NCBI RefSeq assembly: GCF_002797325.1
Contig: NZ_KZ454938.1
Location: forward strand, 1,004,267 to 1,068,266
DNA: 64,000 bases
Source of the DNA: Bacillus sp. FJAT-45037
GTDB taxonomy: Bacteria > Bacillota > Bacilli > Bacillales > Bacillaceae_D
Reading direction: 5' to 3'
The notes under the pieces are model-generated. The model was given only the letters and a program-made list of their open reading frames with translations. It was not told where the DNA came from and did not search any database. This document shows positions 1-8,095 of this stretch, one piece after another (within the stretch, counting starts at the first letter, position 1; every line of letters starts with the position of its first letter). A program made the translations under genes and the position numbers.

Positions 1-1
1 G

Positions 2-922
2 CTGTTAACGGACATGAAAACAGAGCGCAGTTTAATGCAAGCAAGCGGACAATTAGCTGAGGCGAAGAAACTGTTAGCACGAGGGCATCATCAAGAAGCG
101 AATCAGATCGTGCGGGAAGTCAAACAATTAATGGAACGATTGAACTTCCAGCCATCTGAAACAAAGGTGAAGCATTACGTTCAGATAAATGAACGAAGTG
201 CACAAGATGGACGAACACCTAGCCAAGCATTTACACAACAATACTCAGAAACCGTGAGAGCGCCGATGCCAGATTCTTCCCCAAGAGCAATGTTTGAAAT
301 GGTGAGAAATATGGGCTTGAACAGAGATAGCGAGCTTGCGTTGCAGTTAGCATCAGGAAGAGAGCAACAAAACCAAGAGTCGACAGAGCGTAATATGAAG
401 TCGATGTTAATGCAGCTAGCAAAGAGCGAAGAAGAAGGAACTCGAACGAACCAACTAGCGAACCAAGCATTAAACAACGTAACGGGTCAACAGTTATTAA
501 GTCGCTCAGATCAACAATCCAATATGCAAAGTCTATACTTTAATTTGCCTTTGTTATTAGAAGAAAAAGTAGAGAATCTTCAAGTGTTCGTCAATTCGCG
601 AAATGAAGGAGAGAAAGTAGATTGGGAGAACTGCAGTCTATTCTTCTTAATGGACACACCTAAGATGGGGGAGATCGGAATTGCAATCTCAGCGTCAGAA
701 CGTCAACTATCAGTCACACTCAAAAATGACGATGACTCCTTCCAAACTCGGATGAGCCCACTCGTTGATCAAGCCGTTCAAAAGCTAGCAGAGATCGGGT
801 ATTCGATCAAAGGGATTAACTATGCGAAATTGAATGCAACACCGGAGGAGACACAAGGAAGCACGGCGGCGCCAAAACAAACACCAACGTTTACCGAGAA
901 AGGGTTTGACTTTAAAATATGA
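2..922 (+). CDS. FliK/YlqG-like flagellar-locus protein, 5' truncated by the window edge
   Basis: The reading frame is open from base 2 through the first internal Met at 14, with no good Shine-Dalgarno before it, so this is probably the C-terminal part of a longer protein. The visible ~306 residues are rich in Gln, Glu and Ser in the first half (probably extended or helical) and end in a folded-looking domain (about residues 175-275) followed by a low-complexity Pro/Thr tail. It overlaps the start of an FlhB-like C-terminal protein. In Bacillus the gene before that small FlhB-like gene (ylqH) is ylqG, a large poorly characterised protein with a FliK-like C-terminal region. I infer the same pair from gene order and general character, not from a clear motif. 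Function in hook-length control or export is not shown. Confidence 0.6.
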   Translation: MLTDMKTERSLMQASGQLAEAKKLLARGHHQEANQIVREVKQLMERLNFQPSETKVKHYVQINERSAQDGRTPSQAFTQQYSETVRAPMPDSSPRAMFEMVRNMGLNRDSELALQLASGREQQNQESTERNMKSMLMQLAKSEEEGTRTNQLANQALNNVTGQQLLSRSDQQSNMQSLYFNLPLLLEEKVENLQVFVNSRNEGEKVDWENCSLFFLMDTPKMGEIGIAISASERQLSVTLKNDDDSFQTRMSPLVDQAVQKLAEIGYSIKGINYAKLNATPEETQGSTAAPKQTPTFTEKGFDFKI

Positions 923-1218
923 TGGTTCAAAAACATTTCAATCAGACAAAGCGCCGCACGCAAAGTGGACCGACTGCAGCAGTGATTCGTTATGATGATG
1001 AAAATGGCGGAGCACCTAAGGTTGTCGCACAAGGTAAAGGACAGCTCGCTAATCAAATTATTGATCTAGCGAAAAAGAATAATATTCATATGCAAGAAGA
1101 CGCTACATTAGTTACCAATCTCCTGGATATGGACCTTGGTGATAATATTCCGCCACAATTATACTCTGTTATGGCAGAAATCCTTCTCTTGATTGAAGAT
1201 ATGGAAAAAAACTATTAA
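919..1218 (+). CDS. FlhB-like C-terminal domain protein (YlqH type)
   Basis: A 99-aa protein resembling only the cytoplasmic C-terminal part of the flagellar export switch FlhB/YscU. An N-terminal basic segment leads into an AAVIRYDDENGGAPKVVAQGKG stretch (split here as AAVIRYDD and PKVVAQGKG), then a helix ending in MAEILLLIEDME. The autocleavage motif NPTH of true FlhB is absent, as in other stand-alone FlhB2 paralogues. The start ATG overlaps the stop of the upstream gene (ATGATG at 919-924; either ATG may be used), so the two are translationally coupled. A sigma-D-type promoter follows directly, so this gene ends the upstream operon. Confidence 0.8.
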   Translation: MMVQKHFNQTKRRTQSGPTAAVIRYDDENGGAPKVVAQGKGQLANQIIDLAKKNNIHMQEDATLVTNLLDMDLGDNIPPQLYSVMAEILLLIEDMEKNY

Positions 1219-1242
1219 ACAATCATCGACACAAACCGATAA
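1216..1242 (+). promoter_or_regulatory. Sigma-D-type (flagellar) promoter for fliS-hag
   Basis: TAAA at 1216-1219 and ACCGATAA at 1235-1242 are separated by 15 nt. The known Bacillus sigma-D consensus is TAAA-N14-16-GCCGATAT, so the spacing is right and six of the eight -10 bases fit. It lies 40 nt before the fliS start and is the natural driver of the fliS-hag unit. Confidence 0.8.
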
Positions 1243-1282
1243 AAGTATTGTACTAAGAAAATAAAGTCGGAGGTGGAAAGAG

Positions 1283-1708
1283 TTGACCACTTTCCTAACA
1301 AATGAAGCCTTACATCAGAAAACATCACAAGAATTAACCGCATTATTATATGAGGCATGTGTAACAAACTTAGAAGATGCCGTGACATTCATTCATGATA
1401 AAGACTTTATCGAAGCAAATGAAAAGCTTAAAAAAGCAAGTGATATCGTGCATCGTTTAGGAGCAGGTATTAACTATGAAGCTGGCATTATCGCCGATCA
1501 ACTCGAACAAGTTTACAACTATATTGCTGATAAATTAGTCGAAGCCAACCTAACGAAGGATACGGCCATCATTCAAGAAGTGATCACACTTTTAGAGACG
1601 ATCATGAGCACTTGGAACGAAGCGATGAAAAAGAAAAAAGACACGCAGCCGAAGATGATGAAACAAAAGGCAAGTGCATATGAATCTACAGCTATTTATC
1701 AAGATTAA
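1283..1708 (+). CDS. fliS: Flagellin export chaperone FliS
   Basis: A 141-aa helical protein of FliS size and character: an N-terminal segment beginning TTFLTNEALHQKTSQELT, a LLYEACVTNLEDA helix, and a four-helix pattern through residue ~115, with a Lys-rich tail. FliS binds the C-terminal helix of cytosolic flagellin and keeps it unpolymerised until export. The start is a TTG at 1283 preceded by GGAGGTGG at 1269-1276; no ATG fits. It lies 15 nt upstream of hag and shares its sigma-D-type promoter. In B. subtilis fliS follows fliD and hag is transcribed alone, so this chaperone-client order is a local rearrangement. Confidence 0.85.
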   Translation: MTTFLTNEALHQKTSQELTALLYEACVTNLEDAVTFIHDKDFIEANEKLKKASDIVHRLGAGINYEAGIIADQLEQVYNYIADKLVEANLTKDTAIIQEVITLLETIMSTWNEAMKKKKDTQPKMMKQKASAYESTAIYQD

Positions 1709-1723
1709 AGGGGCGAACACATA

Positions 1724-3124
1724 ATGAAAATTAATAATAACATTCAAGCATTAAATGCATACCGTAATTTAAATCAGAATCAATTTCAGACATCTAAGAA
1801 TTTAGAAAAGCTTTCTTCAGGAATGCGTATTAACCGTGCAGCAGATGACGCAGCAGGTCTAGCGATTTCTGAGAAAATGCGTTCACAAATTCGTGGTCTG
1901 AAAATGGCAGAACGTAATGCGATGGATGGAATTTCTTTAATGCAAACGTCTGAAGGGGCGATGCAAGAAGTACATACAATGCTGCAACGTATGCGTGAAT
2001 TGGCTGTTCAAGCAGCAAATGACACAAATACTGAGTATGACCGCGAGCAAATTCAAAAAGAGATTGATCAACTAAAATCTGAGGTTGATTCAATTTCTGA
2101 GAAGACAGAGTTTAATACACGTAAATTATTGAATGGATTTAGTGCGGTGTTGACTACGTATACGGATAACGATATAAACATACAAGGGTATCCTAATGTG
2201 ACGGATGCTAGCTTGAAATCGGGAGATTATAAAGTTGACTTCACTGGTTTAGCTCCAGTTTATACAGTTACACAGCCATCTGCTGGATTAGGGTCTGATG
2301 TGGATGACATCACATTTTCAGAATTTGGAACAAATGCTACAGCGAACCCTATGAAGTTTGGAGAGTATACACTTTTAGTTCGAGATGTAGAACCAAATGA
2401 AGATGCCCGTATTGAGATATTAGATCCAGATGGTTTATCAATTGGTAGTAAAGTAGTATCAATTGGAACGAATGCAGCAACTACTGATGCTGAAAATACT
2501 GTTGCTGGTATCTTAATTGACACAAGTAAGATAGGAACAGCCGGTACTGTAAAAGTGAAAATGGAAGCAAAGGCAACAATAGAGCTTAAAAAAACAGATG
2601 GAACAACAGATGATACAATTCAAGCCGCTAGAGAATTAACTTCAGTAAATGGTCTTTTTAAACATGGTGGAATTGATTATAATTTCAAGACTAATACAGT
2701 TGATGGTGAATTAGACTTCACCATCACTAACAACGCTCTTTCTTTCCAAATTGGTCCTAACACAAATCAAAATGTGATGATTGATATTCCTCGCATGGAT
2801 GTTGTTACTTTGGGAATTGAAAAAGTGGATGTATTAACAAATGAATCGGCTAATAATGCCATTTTCCAATTGGATCAAGCGATCAATAAGCTTTCTGATT
2901 CTCGTTCTAAGCTGGGTGCTGTGCAAAACCGCATGGAGCACACGATCAACAATCTTCAGGTGACGCATGAAAACTTAACAGCGTCTGAGTCTCGTATTCG
3001 TGATGCGGATATGGCGCTTGAGATGACTGAGTTCACGCGTAACAACATTTTAAATCAATCAGCGACAGCAATGCTTGCGCAAGCTAACCAATTGCCTCAA
3101 GGCGTGCTGCAGTTATTACAATAA
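1724..3124 (+). CDS. hag: Flagellin (large form with extended central domain)
   Basis: A 466-aa flagellin. Residues 1-140 carry the conserved D0/D1 N-terminus (MKINNNIQALNAYRN, SSGMRINRAADDAAGLAIS, MQTSEGAMQE) and residues ~385-466 the D1/D0 C-terminus (SRSKLGAVQNR, ASESRIRDADMA, ending LPQGVLQLLQ). The ~245 residues between form a surface-exposed Thr/Asp-rich insert, making it much longer than the ~300-aa Hag of B. subtilis. There is no signal peptide; export uses the flagellar type III system. The AAGGGGC ribosome site sits just behind fliS. The flanks use CGT/CGC for Arg, while the insert is more AT-rich with rarer codons, consistent with a fast-evolving or recombined variable region. Confidence 0.95.
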   Translation: MKINNNIQALNAYRNLNQNQFQTSKNLEKLSSGMRINRAADDAAGLAISEKMRSQIRGLKMAERNAMDGISLMQTSEGAMQEVHTMLQRMRELAVQAANDTNTEYDREQIQKEIDQLKSEVDSISEKTEFNTRKLLNGFSAVLTTYTDNDINIQGYPNVTDASLKSGDYKVDFTGLAPVYTVTQPSAGLGSDVDDITFSEFGTNATANPMKFGEYTLLVRDVEPNEDARIEILDPDGLSIGSKVVSIGTNAATTDAENTVAGILIDTSKIGTAGTVKVKMEAKATIELKKTDGTTDDTIQAARELTSVNGLFKHGGIDYNFKTNTVDGELDFTITNNALSFQIGPNTNQNVMIDIPRMDVVTLGIEKVDVLTNESANNAIFQLDQAINKLSDSRSKLGAVQNRMEHTINNLQVTHENLTASESRIRDADMALEMTEFTRNNILNQSATAMLAQANQLPQGVLQLLQ

Positions 3125-3137
3125 GAATCATGGAAAG

Positions 3138-3169
3138 AGCGGAGAGACGAGGGTCTTTTCGCTTTTTTT
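3138..3169 (+). terminator. Rho-independent terminator of fliS-hag
   Basis: An 11-bp stem (3138-3148 with 3153-3163, with G-U pairs) and a 4-nt loop is followed by a run of T. Confidence 0.85.
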
Positions 3170-3236
3170 GTCTGATATGAGTGTGTCATATGCTACAATA
3201 AGAGTATGAATCGAATGAGGATAAGGACGTGAGGAG

Positions 3237-3674
3237 ATGGATGTTCAGCGCATAGCGAGAACAGGCCTTGGAAAAATCGAACCGAAGAAACAGGAGCCGA
3301 CTGGAAAGGTTTCGTTTCAAGAGGTGATTGGGAAACAACGTGATGAGAAAGCGTATGAAAAGCTTACACAAATGATGCACAAAATAGACGACCAAGGGAA
3401 GGTTCTATCCGAGACACGTACGGTTGAGGAACTAAGAAAATACAAACAGCTAGTCAAAGATTTTATGGAAGATGCTGTTCAATTTGGTTTGAGCCTCGAG
3501 GAACGTAGAGGATTTAACCGACGCGGACGGACGAAAATTTATAAGATTGTTCAAGAAGTGGACCGTAAGTTGTTAGATTTAACCGATGCAGTCCTAGCGA
3601 AGGAAAAGAAAGGGCTACAAATCCTCGATATGGTAGGAGAAATTAAAGGCCTACTCGTTAATATTTACGCATGA
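3237..3674 (+). CDS. YaaR family (DUF327) protein
   Basis: A 145-aa protein matching the YaaR/DUF327 family: basic N-terminus, VSFQEVI segment, then a long helical domain with ELRKYKQLVKDFMEDAV, a central RRGFNRRGRTKIYKIVQEVDRKL motif (both typical of the family), and a C-terminal ILDMVGEIKGLLVNIYA. No enzymatic motif is visible and the family role is unknown. The usual yaaR lies near tmk/holB; finding it behind the flagellin gene suggests a second copy or a flagellum-associated variant. The start uses AAGGA at 3223-3227, 9 nt before ATG; the closer GAGGAG is too near to act alone. It ends in its own terminator. Confidence 0.8.
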   Translation: MDVQRIARTGLGKIEPKKQEPTGKVSFQEVIGKQRDEKAYEKLTQMMHKIDDQGKVLSETRTVEELRKYKQLVKDFMEDAVQFGLSLEERRGFNRRGRTKIYKIVQEVDRKLLDLTDAVLAKEKKGLQILDMVGEIKGLLVNIYA

Positions 3675-3676
3675 AG

Positions 3677-3704
3677 AAGACCTGTGGGACTCCGCAGGTC
3701 TTTT
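3677..3704 (+). terminator. Terminator of the YaaR-family gene
   Basis: An 11-bp stem (AAGACCTGTGG with CCGCAGGTCTT), 4-nt loop and TTTT lie between the convergent YaaR-family and CPBP genes. Confidence 0.85.
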
Positions 3705-3707
3705 ACT

Positions 3708-4316
3708 TTATAAAAGCGGTAGCAACAGCAATAAAAATACATCAAAGACAAGGTGCGAAAGAATGGCGATCCATAGGTTTCTTGTCTTGATATAGATCCA
3801 ACTCCAGACGAATCCTGCGATGCATGCGGCAAGCACGAGCAAGATACTTCCTGCAAAGACATGCGCGAGGGCATATAAAGCTGTACCGATTAGTGCCGCA
3901 TTTATTGATGTATGATTGACTAGGAGCCTTTTAACGAGAAATCCTCGCCAGAACCACTCTTCACCAGGAATGACAATGAGAAACAACCAAACATAATGAA
4001 TGGTGGAAGTCGGTTGAACGAGCGTATACAGTGTGTGAAGTTGGTCCATCAATGGGAGCCCAGTAACTTCAATTAACCATTTCCCTAATGCGAATACTCC
4101 ATAGAGCGCAACCCCACTCACCACGCCTATCGTCACATCTTTTGACGTCAGAGAAGAGATGTCCATTTTGGTCGTCGCCCATGCAACCATCGTTAAGATG
4201 AATAAAGAAAGAGGAAAGAGCATCCAAAAATCAATCGGTTGCCACCAAAAGCTGATCGCAAGTAGACTTAAAGCGAGCAAGTAACCAATCCATAAAATGG
4301 GGTCATTCTTTTTCAT
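3708..4316 (-). CDS. CPBP family intramembrane glutamic endopeptidase (Abi/CAAX-like)
   Basis: A 202-aa membrane protein with about six hydrophobic segments. It has the CPBP/Abi motifs: EEWFWRGF (motif 1, EExxxR), ALAHVFAG (motif 2, with the metal/catalytic His) and a last-helix HLVFDVF (motif 3 His). Such proteins are predicted intramembrane proteases; the substrate is unknown. The longer frame has an Met at 4340, but the Shine-Dalgarno AAGGAGGG lies inside it, 7-8 nt before the Met at 4316, so I use 4316. It faces the YaaR-family gene tail to tail and diverges from the SRPBCC gene. Confidence 0.85.
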   Translation of the reverse strand: MKKNDPILWIGYLLALSLLAISFWWQPIDFWMLFPLSLFILTMVAWATTKMDISSLTSKDVTIGVVSGVALYGVFALGKWLIEVTGLPLMDQLHTLYTLVQPTSTIHYVWLFLIVIPGEEWFWRGFLVKRLLVNHTSINAALIGTALYALAHVFAGSILLVLAACIAGFVWSWIYIKTRNLWIAILSHLVFDVFLLLLLPLL

Positions 4317-4414
4317 CGATGAACCCTCCTTTCTGTACATAGTAAAGTCTTTTTCGTTGTTATCTGCTACATGATCAGCATATACTAATGGAAAATCATA
4401 AGGTGGTGCCGTGC

Positions 4415-4846
4415 ATGGATACGTACATATTTACATACGAAGCAAAAGTAGATGCCTCAATTGAGGAAGTGTGGGAATTTTTCCGTACAGCCGATAATCT
4501 CGTACAAATCACATCTTTCCCCGAAATTTCGATTGACTCGAATCCAGCTACTACAGAGGGGAATACGATCAAAATGAAAATGGGGCTAGGACCTCTTCGT
4601 GTTGACTGGCATTCTTACATTGAAGAGGTTGTCCCATATGACTATTTTGTCGATGTCGGGGTGAAGCTACCGTGGCCTTTAGTGCAATGGCGGCATACAC
4701 ATGCATTTTCTAAGGTGGGAGAGACAACGGTGATGAAAGACACGGTCGAAATTCAATCACCACTGCCCACAGCCATGCTAAAACCTGCATTAACGAATAT
4801 GTTCAAAGGAAGAGCAACAGCAGTGCATCGACATTTCCAAAGATAA
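4415..4846 (+). CDS. SRPBCC (START/Bet v1-like) family protein
   Basis: A 143-aa single-domain protein with the SRPBCC layout: an N-terminal strand (YEAKVDASIEEVWEFFRTADN), a glycine loop (GLGPLRVDWHSYIEEV), a strand pair and a long C-terminal helix (MLKPALTNMFKGRATAVHRHF). These domains bind hydrophobic ligands; related proteins are annotated as polyketide cyclase-like or cell-division-inhibitor-like without firm function. AAGGTGGTG at 4400-4408 supports the Met at 4415 over the in-frame Met at 4388, which precedes that site. It is a monocistronic unit with a shared terminator. Confidence 0.75.
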   Translation: MDTYIFTYEAKVDASIEEVWEFFRTADNLVQITSFPEISIDSNPATTEGNTIKMKMGLGPLRVDWHSYIEEVVPYDYFVDVGVKLPWPLVQWRHTHAFSKVGETTVMKDTVEIQSPLPTAMLKPALTNMFKGRATAVHRHFQR

Positions 4847-4850
4847 GAAG

Positions 4851-4879
4851 AAGCCCGAGTGCAAGTCACTCGGGCTTTT
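4851..4879. terminator. Bidirectional terminator
   Basis: A perfect 11-bp stem (AAGCCCGAGTG/CACTCGGGCTT) with a 5-nt loop and flanking A/T runs, between the convergent SRPBCC gene and namA. Confidence 0.9.
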
Positions 4880-4887
4880 ACAGTGGG

Positions 4888-5907
4888 TTAGTTCCAGCCA
4901 CGCTGATATTGAACAGGAGCCTCGATTTCCGTGTTTAGATCGTTTGCTGCTTGGAGTGCCCAATATGGATTACGTAATAACTCACGACCGATAAAGATAA
5001 GATCTGCTCGTTCATTACGTAATATCTCTTCTGCTTGAAGACCTGAGGTGATCATTCCTACAGCTCCTGTCGCAATAGTTGCTTCGTTACGAATCGTTTC
5101 GGCATATTTTACTTGGTAGCCAGGAAATACTGGAATTTTAGCCGGAACAACTGCGCCTGAGCTACAGTCCACAAGGTCGATACCTTGTTCTTTTAACCAA
5201 CTTGCGAATTGTACAAAGTCTTCCATTTTATTGCCGCCTTCAGCATATTCAGCAGCCGATAGACGAACCATCAAAGGACCTGACCAAACGGATTTCACTT
5301 GATCGATAATTTTACGTAAGAACGTATAACGCTCTTCAAGTGAACCACCGTATTCATCTTGACGTTGATTCGTTAGGGGGGATAAAAACTCATTAATTAA
5401 GTACCCATGAGCCCCGTGTAACTCAATGACATCAAACCCTGCATCTTTGGCGCGTTTAGCCCCTTGTTTAAAGGCTGCAATCGTTTCATCAATTTTCTCA
5501 GTGGTCATCGCAACAGGCGTCCGCATATCTTCTTGGAAAGCGATCGCTGATGGTGCGAAGATATCGCCTTCTACCATTGATTTACGGCCGGCATGAGCTA
5601 ATTGAATCGCGGCTTTTGCTCCGTGTGCTTGAATACGATTAACGACATTCGTTAACCCTTCAACATGTGCATCATCCCAAATGCCGAGATCTTGATCAGA
5701 AATTCGTCCTTCTGGCACGACTGCTGTTGCTTCAAGCATGACGAGGCCAACTTGACCAATTGCACGTGCCTCATAATGAGCTAAGTGAAAATCTCTCGTT
5801 TGTCCGTCTTTTGTGTCACTAGAATACATGCACATTGGTGACATGACAATTCGGTTTTTCATTGTGACACCTTTAATTGTATAAGGTGAAAAAAGCATTC
5901 GACTCAT
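4888..5907 (-). CDS. namA: NADPH dehydrogenase NamA (old yellow enzyme, YqjM type)
   Basis: A 339-aa FMN-dependent TIM-barrel ene-reductase, the same length as B. subtilis YqjM/NamA. Diagnostic YqjM-class residues are present: Cys26 and Tyr28 in MSPMCMYSS (flavin tuning and substrate binding), and His164/His167 in ELHGAHGYL (substrate carbonyl/nitro binding). The C-terminal [12 protein letters not shown] phosphate-binding segment is intact. It reduces activated C=C bonds and nitro compounds and is linked to oxidative and electrophile stress. AAAGGAGAAG precedes the ATG. It lies 59 nt behind cbpB on the same strand and may be co-transcribed. Confidence 0.93.
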   Translation of the reverse strand: MSRMLFSPYTIKGVTMKNRIVMSPMCMYSSDTKDGQTRDFHLAHYEARAIGQVGLVMLEATAVVPEGRISDQDLGIWDDAHVEGLTNVVNRIQAHGAKAAIQLAHAGRKSMVEGDIFAPSAIAFQEDMRTPVAMTTEKIDETIAAFKQGAKRAKDAGFDVIELHGAHGYLINEFLSPLTNQRQDEYGGSLEERYTFLRKIIDQVKSVWSGPLMVRLSAAEYAEGGNKMEDFVQFASWLKEQGIDLVDCSSGAVVPAKIPVFPGYQVKYAETIRNEATIATGAVGMITSGLQAEEILRNERADLIFIGRELLRNPYWALQAANDLNTEIEAPVQYQRGWN

Positions 5908-5966
5908 TTAAATCTTCTCCTTTTTAGGTGAAAGTACGGTTATGTAGCAAGTCTACAAGATAAACG

Positions 5967-6428
5967 TTAGAAAGACGAATCATCTGCTCCGACTTGATGT
6001 AAATACTTACTCACCAACGCTAAAATCGACCGTCTTGTTAGTAAAGCTGTAAATGAATCTTGTTCATCTAATACGCAAATAAACGGATGATTAATGACGT
6101 ATGTTAAAGCCTTTGCAAAGGTTTCATGTATGTAAATGGTCGGAATGTCTGGATCCATCACTTCTTTCACATTCTTTTCAGAGAGACGGTCCATTTCAAT
6201 TTGTTCAAGACCTAATAAAGAATCTAAAATTAATGATTTACTAATCAATCCATGTAATTTAAATGATGGGTCAAGCACAGGAATAGCTGTATAACCAGAC
6301 TTTATCAAGACAAGTAGGGCGTGCTCTAATGGATTAGCTAGTTGTACGTGAGCGACTTGTTCGCTTGGGATCAGCATGTCAAAGATTTCAGGATCGGAAA
6401 GAGGTTTATGTTTTAAATGCTGGATCAT
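5967..6428 (-). CDS. cbpB: CBS-domain c-di-AMP-binding protein CbpB/DarB (YkuL type)
   Basis: A 153-aa protein made of two CBS motifs (about residues 15-75 and 85-145). VAHVQ, LEHALLVLIKSGYTAIPVLD and LHGLI closely match B. subtilis YkuL/DarB from memory. DarB binds cyclic di-AMP and, when unbound, stimulates the (p)ppGpp synthetase Rel and pyruvate carboxylase, linking potassium/c-di-AMP status to the stringent response. The open frame extends to 6488, but the extension matches nothing in the family, and AGAAGTG stands before the Met at 6428. Coupling with namA is only positional. Confidence 0.85.
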   Translation of the reverse strand: MIQHLKHKPLSDPEIFDMLIPSEQVAHVQLANPLEHALLVLIKSGYTAIPVLDPSFKLHGLISKSLILDSLLGLEQIEMDRLSEKNVKEVMDPDIPTIYIHETFAKALTYVINHPFICVLDEQDSFTALLTRRSILALVSKYLHQVGADDSSF

Positions 6429-6584
6429 CGTATCACTTCTTTTTATTAGATTTATTATAGAAATTACCACTTCTATCCTACTAGTCAAGGTAGAAACTTG
6501 TCAATAAAAGCAGTTCAAATAAGTTCTGAAACGTATGGTATCACACGTCATTGGCTATACTAATTTTAAAAAAGGTGTGTCCTT

Positions 6585-6836
6585 ATGCATTCAAAACAGA
6601 CCGTCAAATACATATGTGAATCGTACCCATCGGGAAATCAATATTACTATAAGTCCGAACTCATTACCCATGATTCATGGGAGAACGTTCATTCTCTAAG
6701 GTGGTCGACGCCAAGACCTATTTCTAAGCGGACATTCGAAAAAAGAAAGAAAGAAGGTTTTAAGGTGGAAAACATTGATAAGAGACAACGACCTGCCTTA
6801 ATCATCCCATTCCCACAAGTCGTGAACAAATCGTGA
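6585..6836 (+). CDS. Small basic hypothetical protein
   Basis: An 83-aa soluble protein, very basic in its C-terminal half (SKRTFEKRKKEGFKVENIDKRQRP), with an aromatic N-terminal half (Tyr-rich, one Cys). There is no signal peptide or membrane segment. AAAAAAGGTG precedes the ATG with normal spacing, and an AT-rich promoter-like region lies upstream. I do not recognise the family. It stands alone between the divergent cbpB and the DUF4097 lipoprotein. Confidence 0.6.
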   Translation: MHSKQTVKYICESYPSGNQYYYKSELITHDSWENVHSLRWSTPRPISKRTFEKRKKEGFKVENIDKRQRPALIIPFPQVVNKS

Positions 6837-6930
6837 ACATCATGTGGATTGGGCGAACATTGATGACTTATCAGCTTGATTGGGCTAAACTAGAATGAGT
6901 GTTTTCTAGATAGACAGGGGCGATTAAACA

Positions 6931-7701
6931 GTGACTAATAACATGTTAAAAATAGCTTTAGCGTTTAGCTTGGCAGCCATACTTACAGGGTGTAATTTAG
7001 TGAATTATCAAGTGGAAGAAACTTTGACCTTGTCGGTAGAGGATATCACCGCACTTGATGTCAATCATGATGAAGGGGATGTCCGACTTTCAGGTGAAGA
7101 AGGACTAGATGAGATTATCGTTGATGTGAAATATGAAGTGATTGGTGAGGAAATGAGTGAAGCCGAAGCTTTTTTTGAAGATAACCTTTCTATTTCCTTA
7201 GAAAAGGACGATGACATCGCTTCATTAGTGACGTCGATTCGTAGAGGTTCAAATATTGAGCAAGGTAAGATCAATCTTACCATCCGTATTCCGGCTGATC
7301 TGCCTGTTCACTATCGACAAAAAGAAGGATATTTAGATTTGAAAAATGTTCAAAGCAACCTCAACATTCAACATGGATCGGGTGCAGTGACGTTAACGGA
7401 TGTTGTTGGAGATGTCCGATTAACAGACGGTGCAGGCAGTGTTACATTTGAACGAGTAACAGGTGACCTTCAATTAAATATTAATGCCGGAACAACTAGT
7501 ATCACAGAATCATCAGGACTAATAAACTTAACAACGGGTTCAGGAGATGTAAATATTTCAGAACATACTGGTTCGATTCAACTCAGAAGTGGTAGTGGAA
7601 ACGTGAAGATGACGAACATCGATGGAGACGTAGAAGTGTTAGGCGCACGTGGTGATCGATTGGAATTAGAGGATATAACAGGGGAAGTCATCACCCCGTA
7701 A
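6931..7701 (+). CDS. DUF4097-type beta-strand repeat lipoprotein
   Basis: A 256-aa predicted lipoprotein: hydrophobic signal (LKIALAFSLAAILTG) with lipobox LTGC (Cys21), then a domain of repeated short beta strands (LDLKNVQSN, VTLTDVVGDVRLTDGAG, INLTTGSGDVNISEHTG, IQLRSGSGNVKMTN) typical of DUF4097/DUF4098 right-handed beta-helix-like proteins. It should be anchored on the outer face of the membrane. The family is often controlled by or partnered with anti-sigma/PspC-type stress modules, but none is adjacent. The start is GTG 6931 with AGGGG upstream; the Met at 6943 is a possible alternative. It ends in its own terminator. Confidence 0.8.
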   Translation: MTNNMLKIALAFSLAAILTGCNLVNYQVEETLTLSVEDITALDVNHDEGDVRLSGEEGLDEIIVDVKYEVIGEEMSEAEAFFEDNLSISLEKDDDIASLVTSIRRGSNIEQGKINLTIRIPADLPVHYRQKEGYLDLKNVQSNLNIQHGSGAVTLTDVVGDVRLTDGAGSVTFERVTGDLQLNINAGTTSITESSGLINLTTGSGDVNISEHTGSIQLRSGSGNVKMTNIDGDVEVLGARGDRLELEDITGEVITP

Positions 7702-7708
7702 GGTACGA

Positions 7709-7732
7709 AAGTCGCAGAGATGCGGCTTTTTT
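7709..7732 (+). terminator. Terminator of the DUF4097 gene
   Basis: An 8-bp stem (AAGTCGCA/TGCGGCTT) with a GAGA loop and six T. Confidence 0.8.
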
Positions 7733-7784
7733 ATTTTGTCTTCTTGGGTATAGGCCCAATTTTCTAAAAATGATCAAAGGAGCG

Positions 7785-7813
7785 TTGACAATTTGGGGAT
7801 TGATGGATAGAAT
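7785..7813 (+). promoter_or_regulatory. Sigma-A promoter of the sulfate assimilation locus
   Basis: TTGACA at 7785-7790 and TAGAAT at 7808-7813 with a 17-nt spacer. Just downstream (about 7820-7855) is an AT-rich stretch ending in ACAAGGAATT. It loosely recalls the GGAATT half of CymR cysteine-metabolism operators in Bacillus, but I cannot confirm a full site. Confidence 0.8.
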
Positions 7814-7884
7814 ACTATTAAACTAATAATTCATATCAAATTACAAGGAATTAACGTCCAGCTAGTTTGAATTGGGAGGTTCAA

Positions 7885-8028
7885 ATGGATAAACAATCAG
7901 AATGGCAGCTCCTTTCCAAACGGTTGCAAGACATGTTGAAGGATTTAAAATTCGGTTCTGTAACGATCATCGTACAAGACGGAAAGATTGTTCAGCTTGA
8001 AAAAAATGAAAAACAGCGATTAAAATAA
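7885..8028 (+). CDS. yezD: YezD family (DUF2292) small protein
   Basis: A 47-aa protein with a short N-terminal helix (WQLLSKRLQDMLKDL) followed by FGSVTIIVQDGKIVQLEKNEK, the hallmark beta hairpin of the YezD/DUF2292 family. The molecular role is unknown, but these proteins commonly sit next to sulfur assimilation genes in Bacilli, as here before cysH. GGGAGGT lies 5 nt before the ATG. A strong hairpin between yezD and cysH suggests this small gene is expressed more than the downstream genes. Confidence 0.85.
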   Translation: MDKQSEWQLLSKRLQDMLKDLKFGSVTIIVQDGKIVQLEKNEKQRLK

Positions 8029-8052
8029 TGCTTGCTGACTAGACAAACTAGA

Positions 8053-8095
8053 GGCGGCATCCAAAAGATCATTCTTTTGGATGTCGTCTTTTTAT
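8053..8095 (+). terminator. Hairpin terminator or attenuator between yezD and cysH
   Basis: A ~16-bp stem (8053-8068 with 8073-8088, 4-nt loop TCAT) is followed by a T run. No second strong promoter is obvious before cysH at 8145, so it may act as a partial terminator. Confidence 0.8.

Noticed and set aside
7733-7884. SAM (S-box) riboswitch before the sulfur locus
   Set aside because: None of the conserved S-box helices or the GATGAAA/CCGGCAACC motifs are present; only a promoter and a weak CymR-like half-site.
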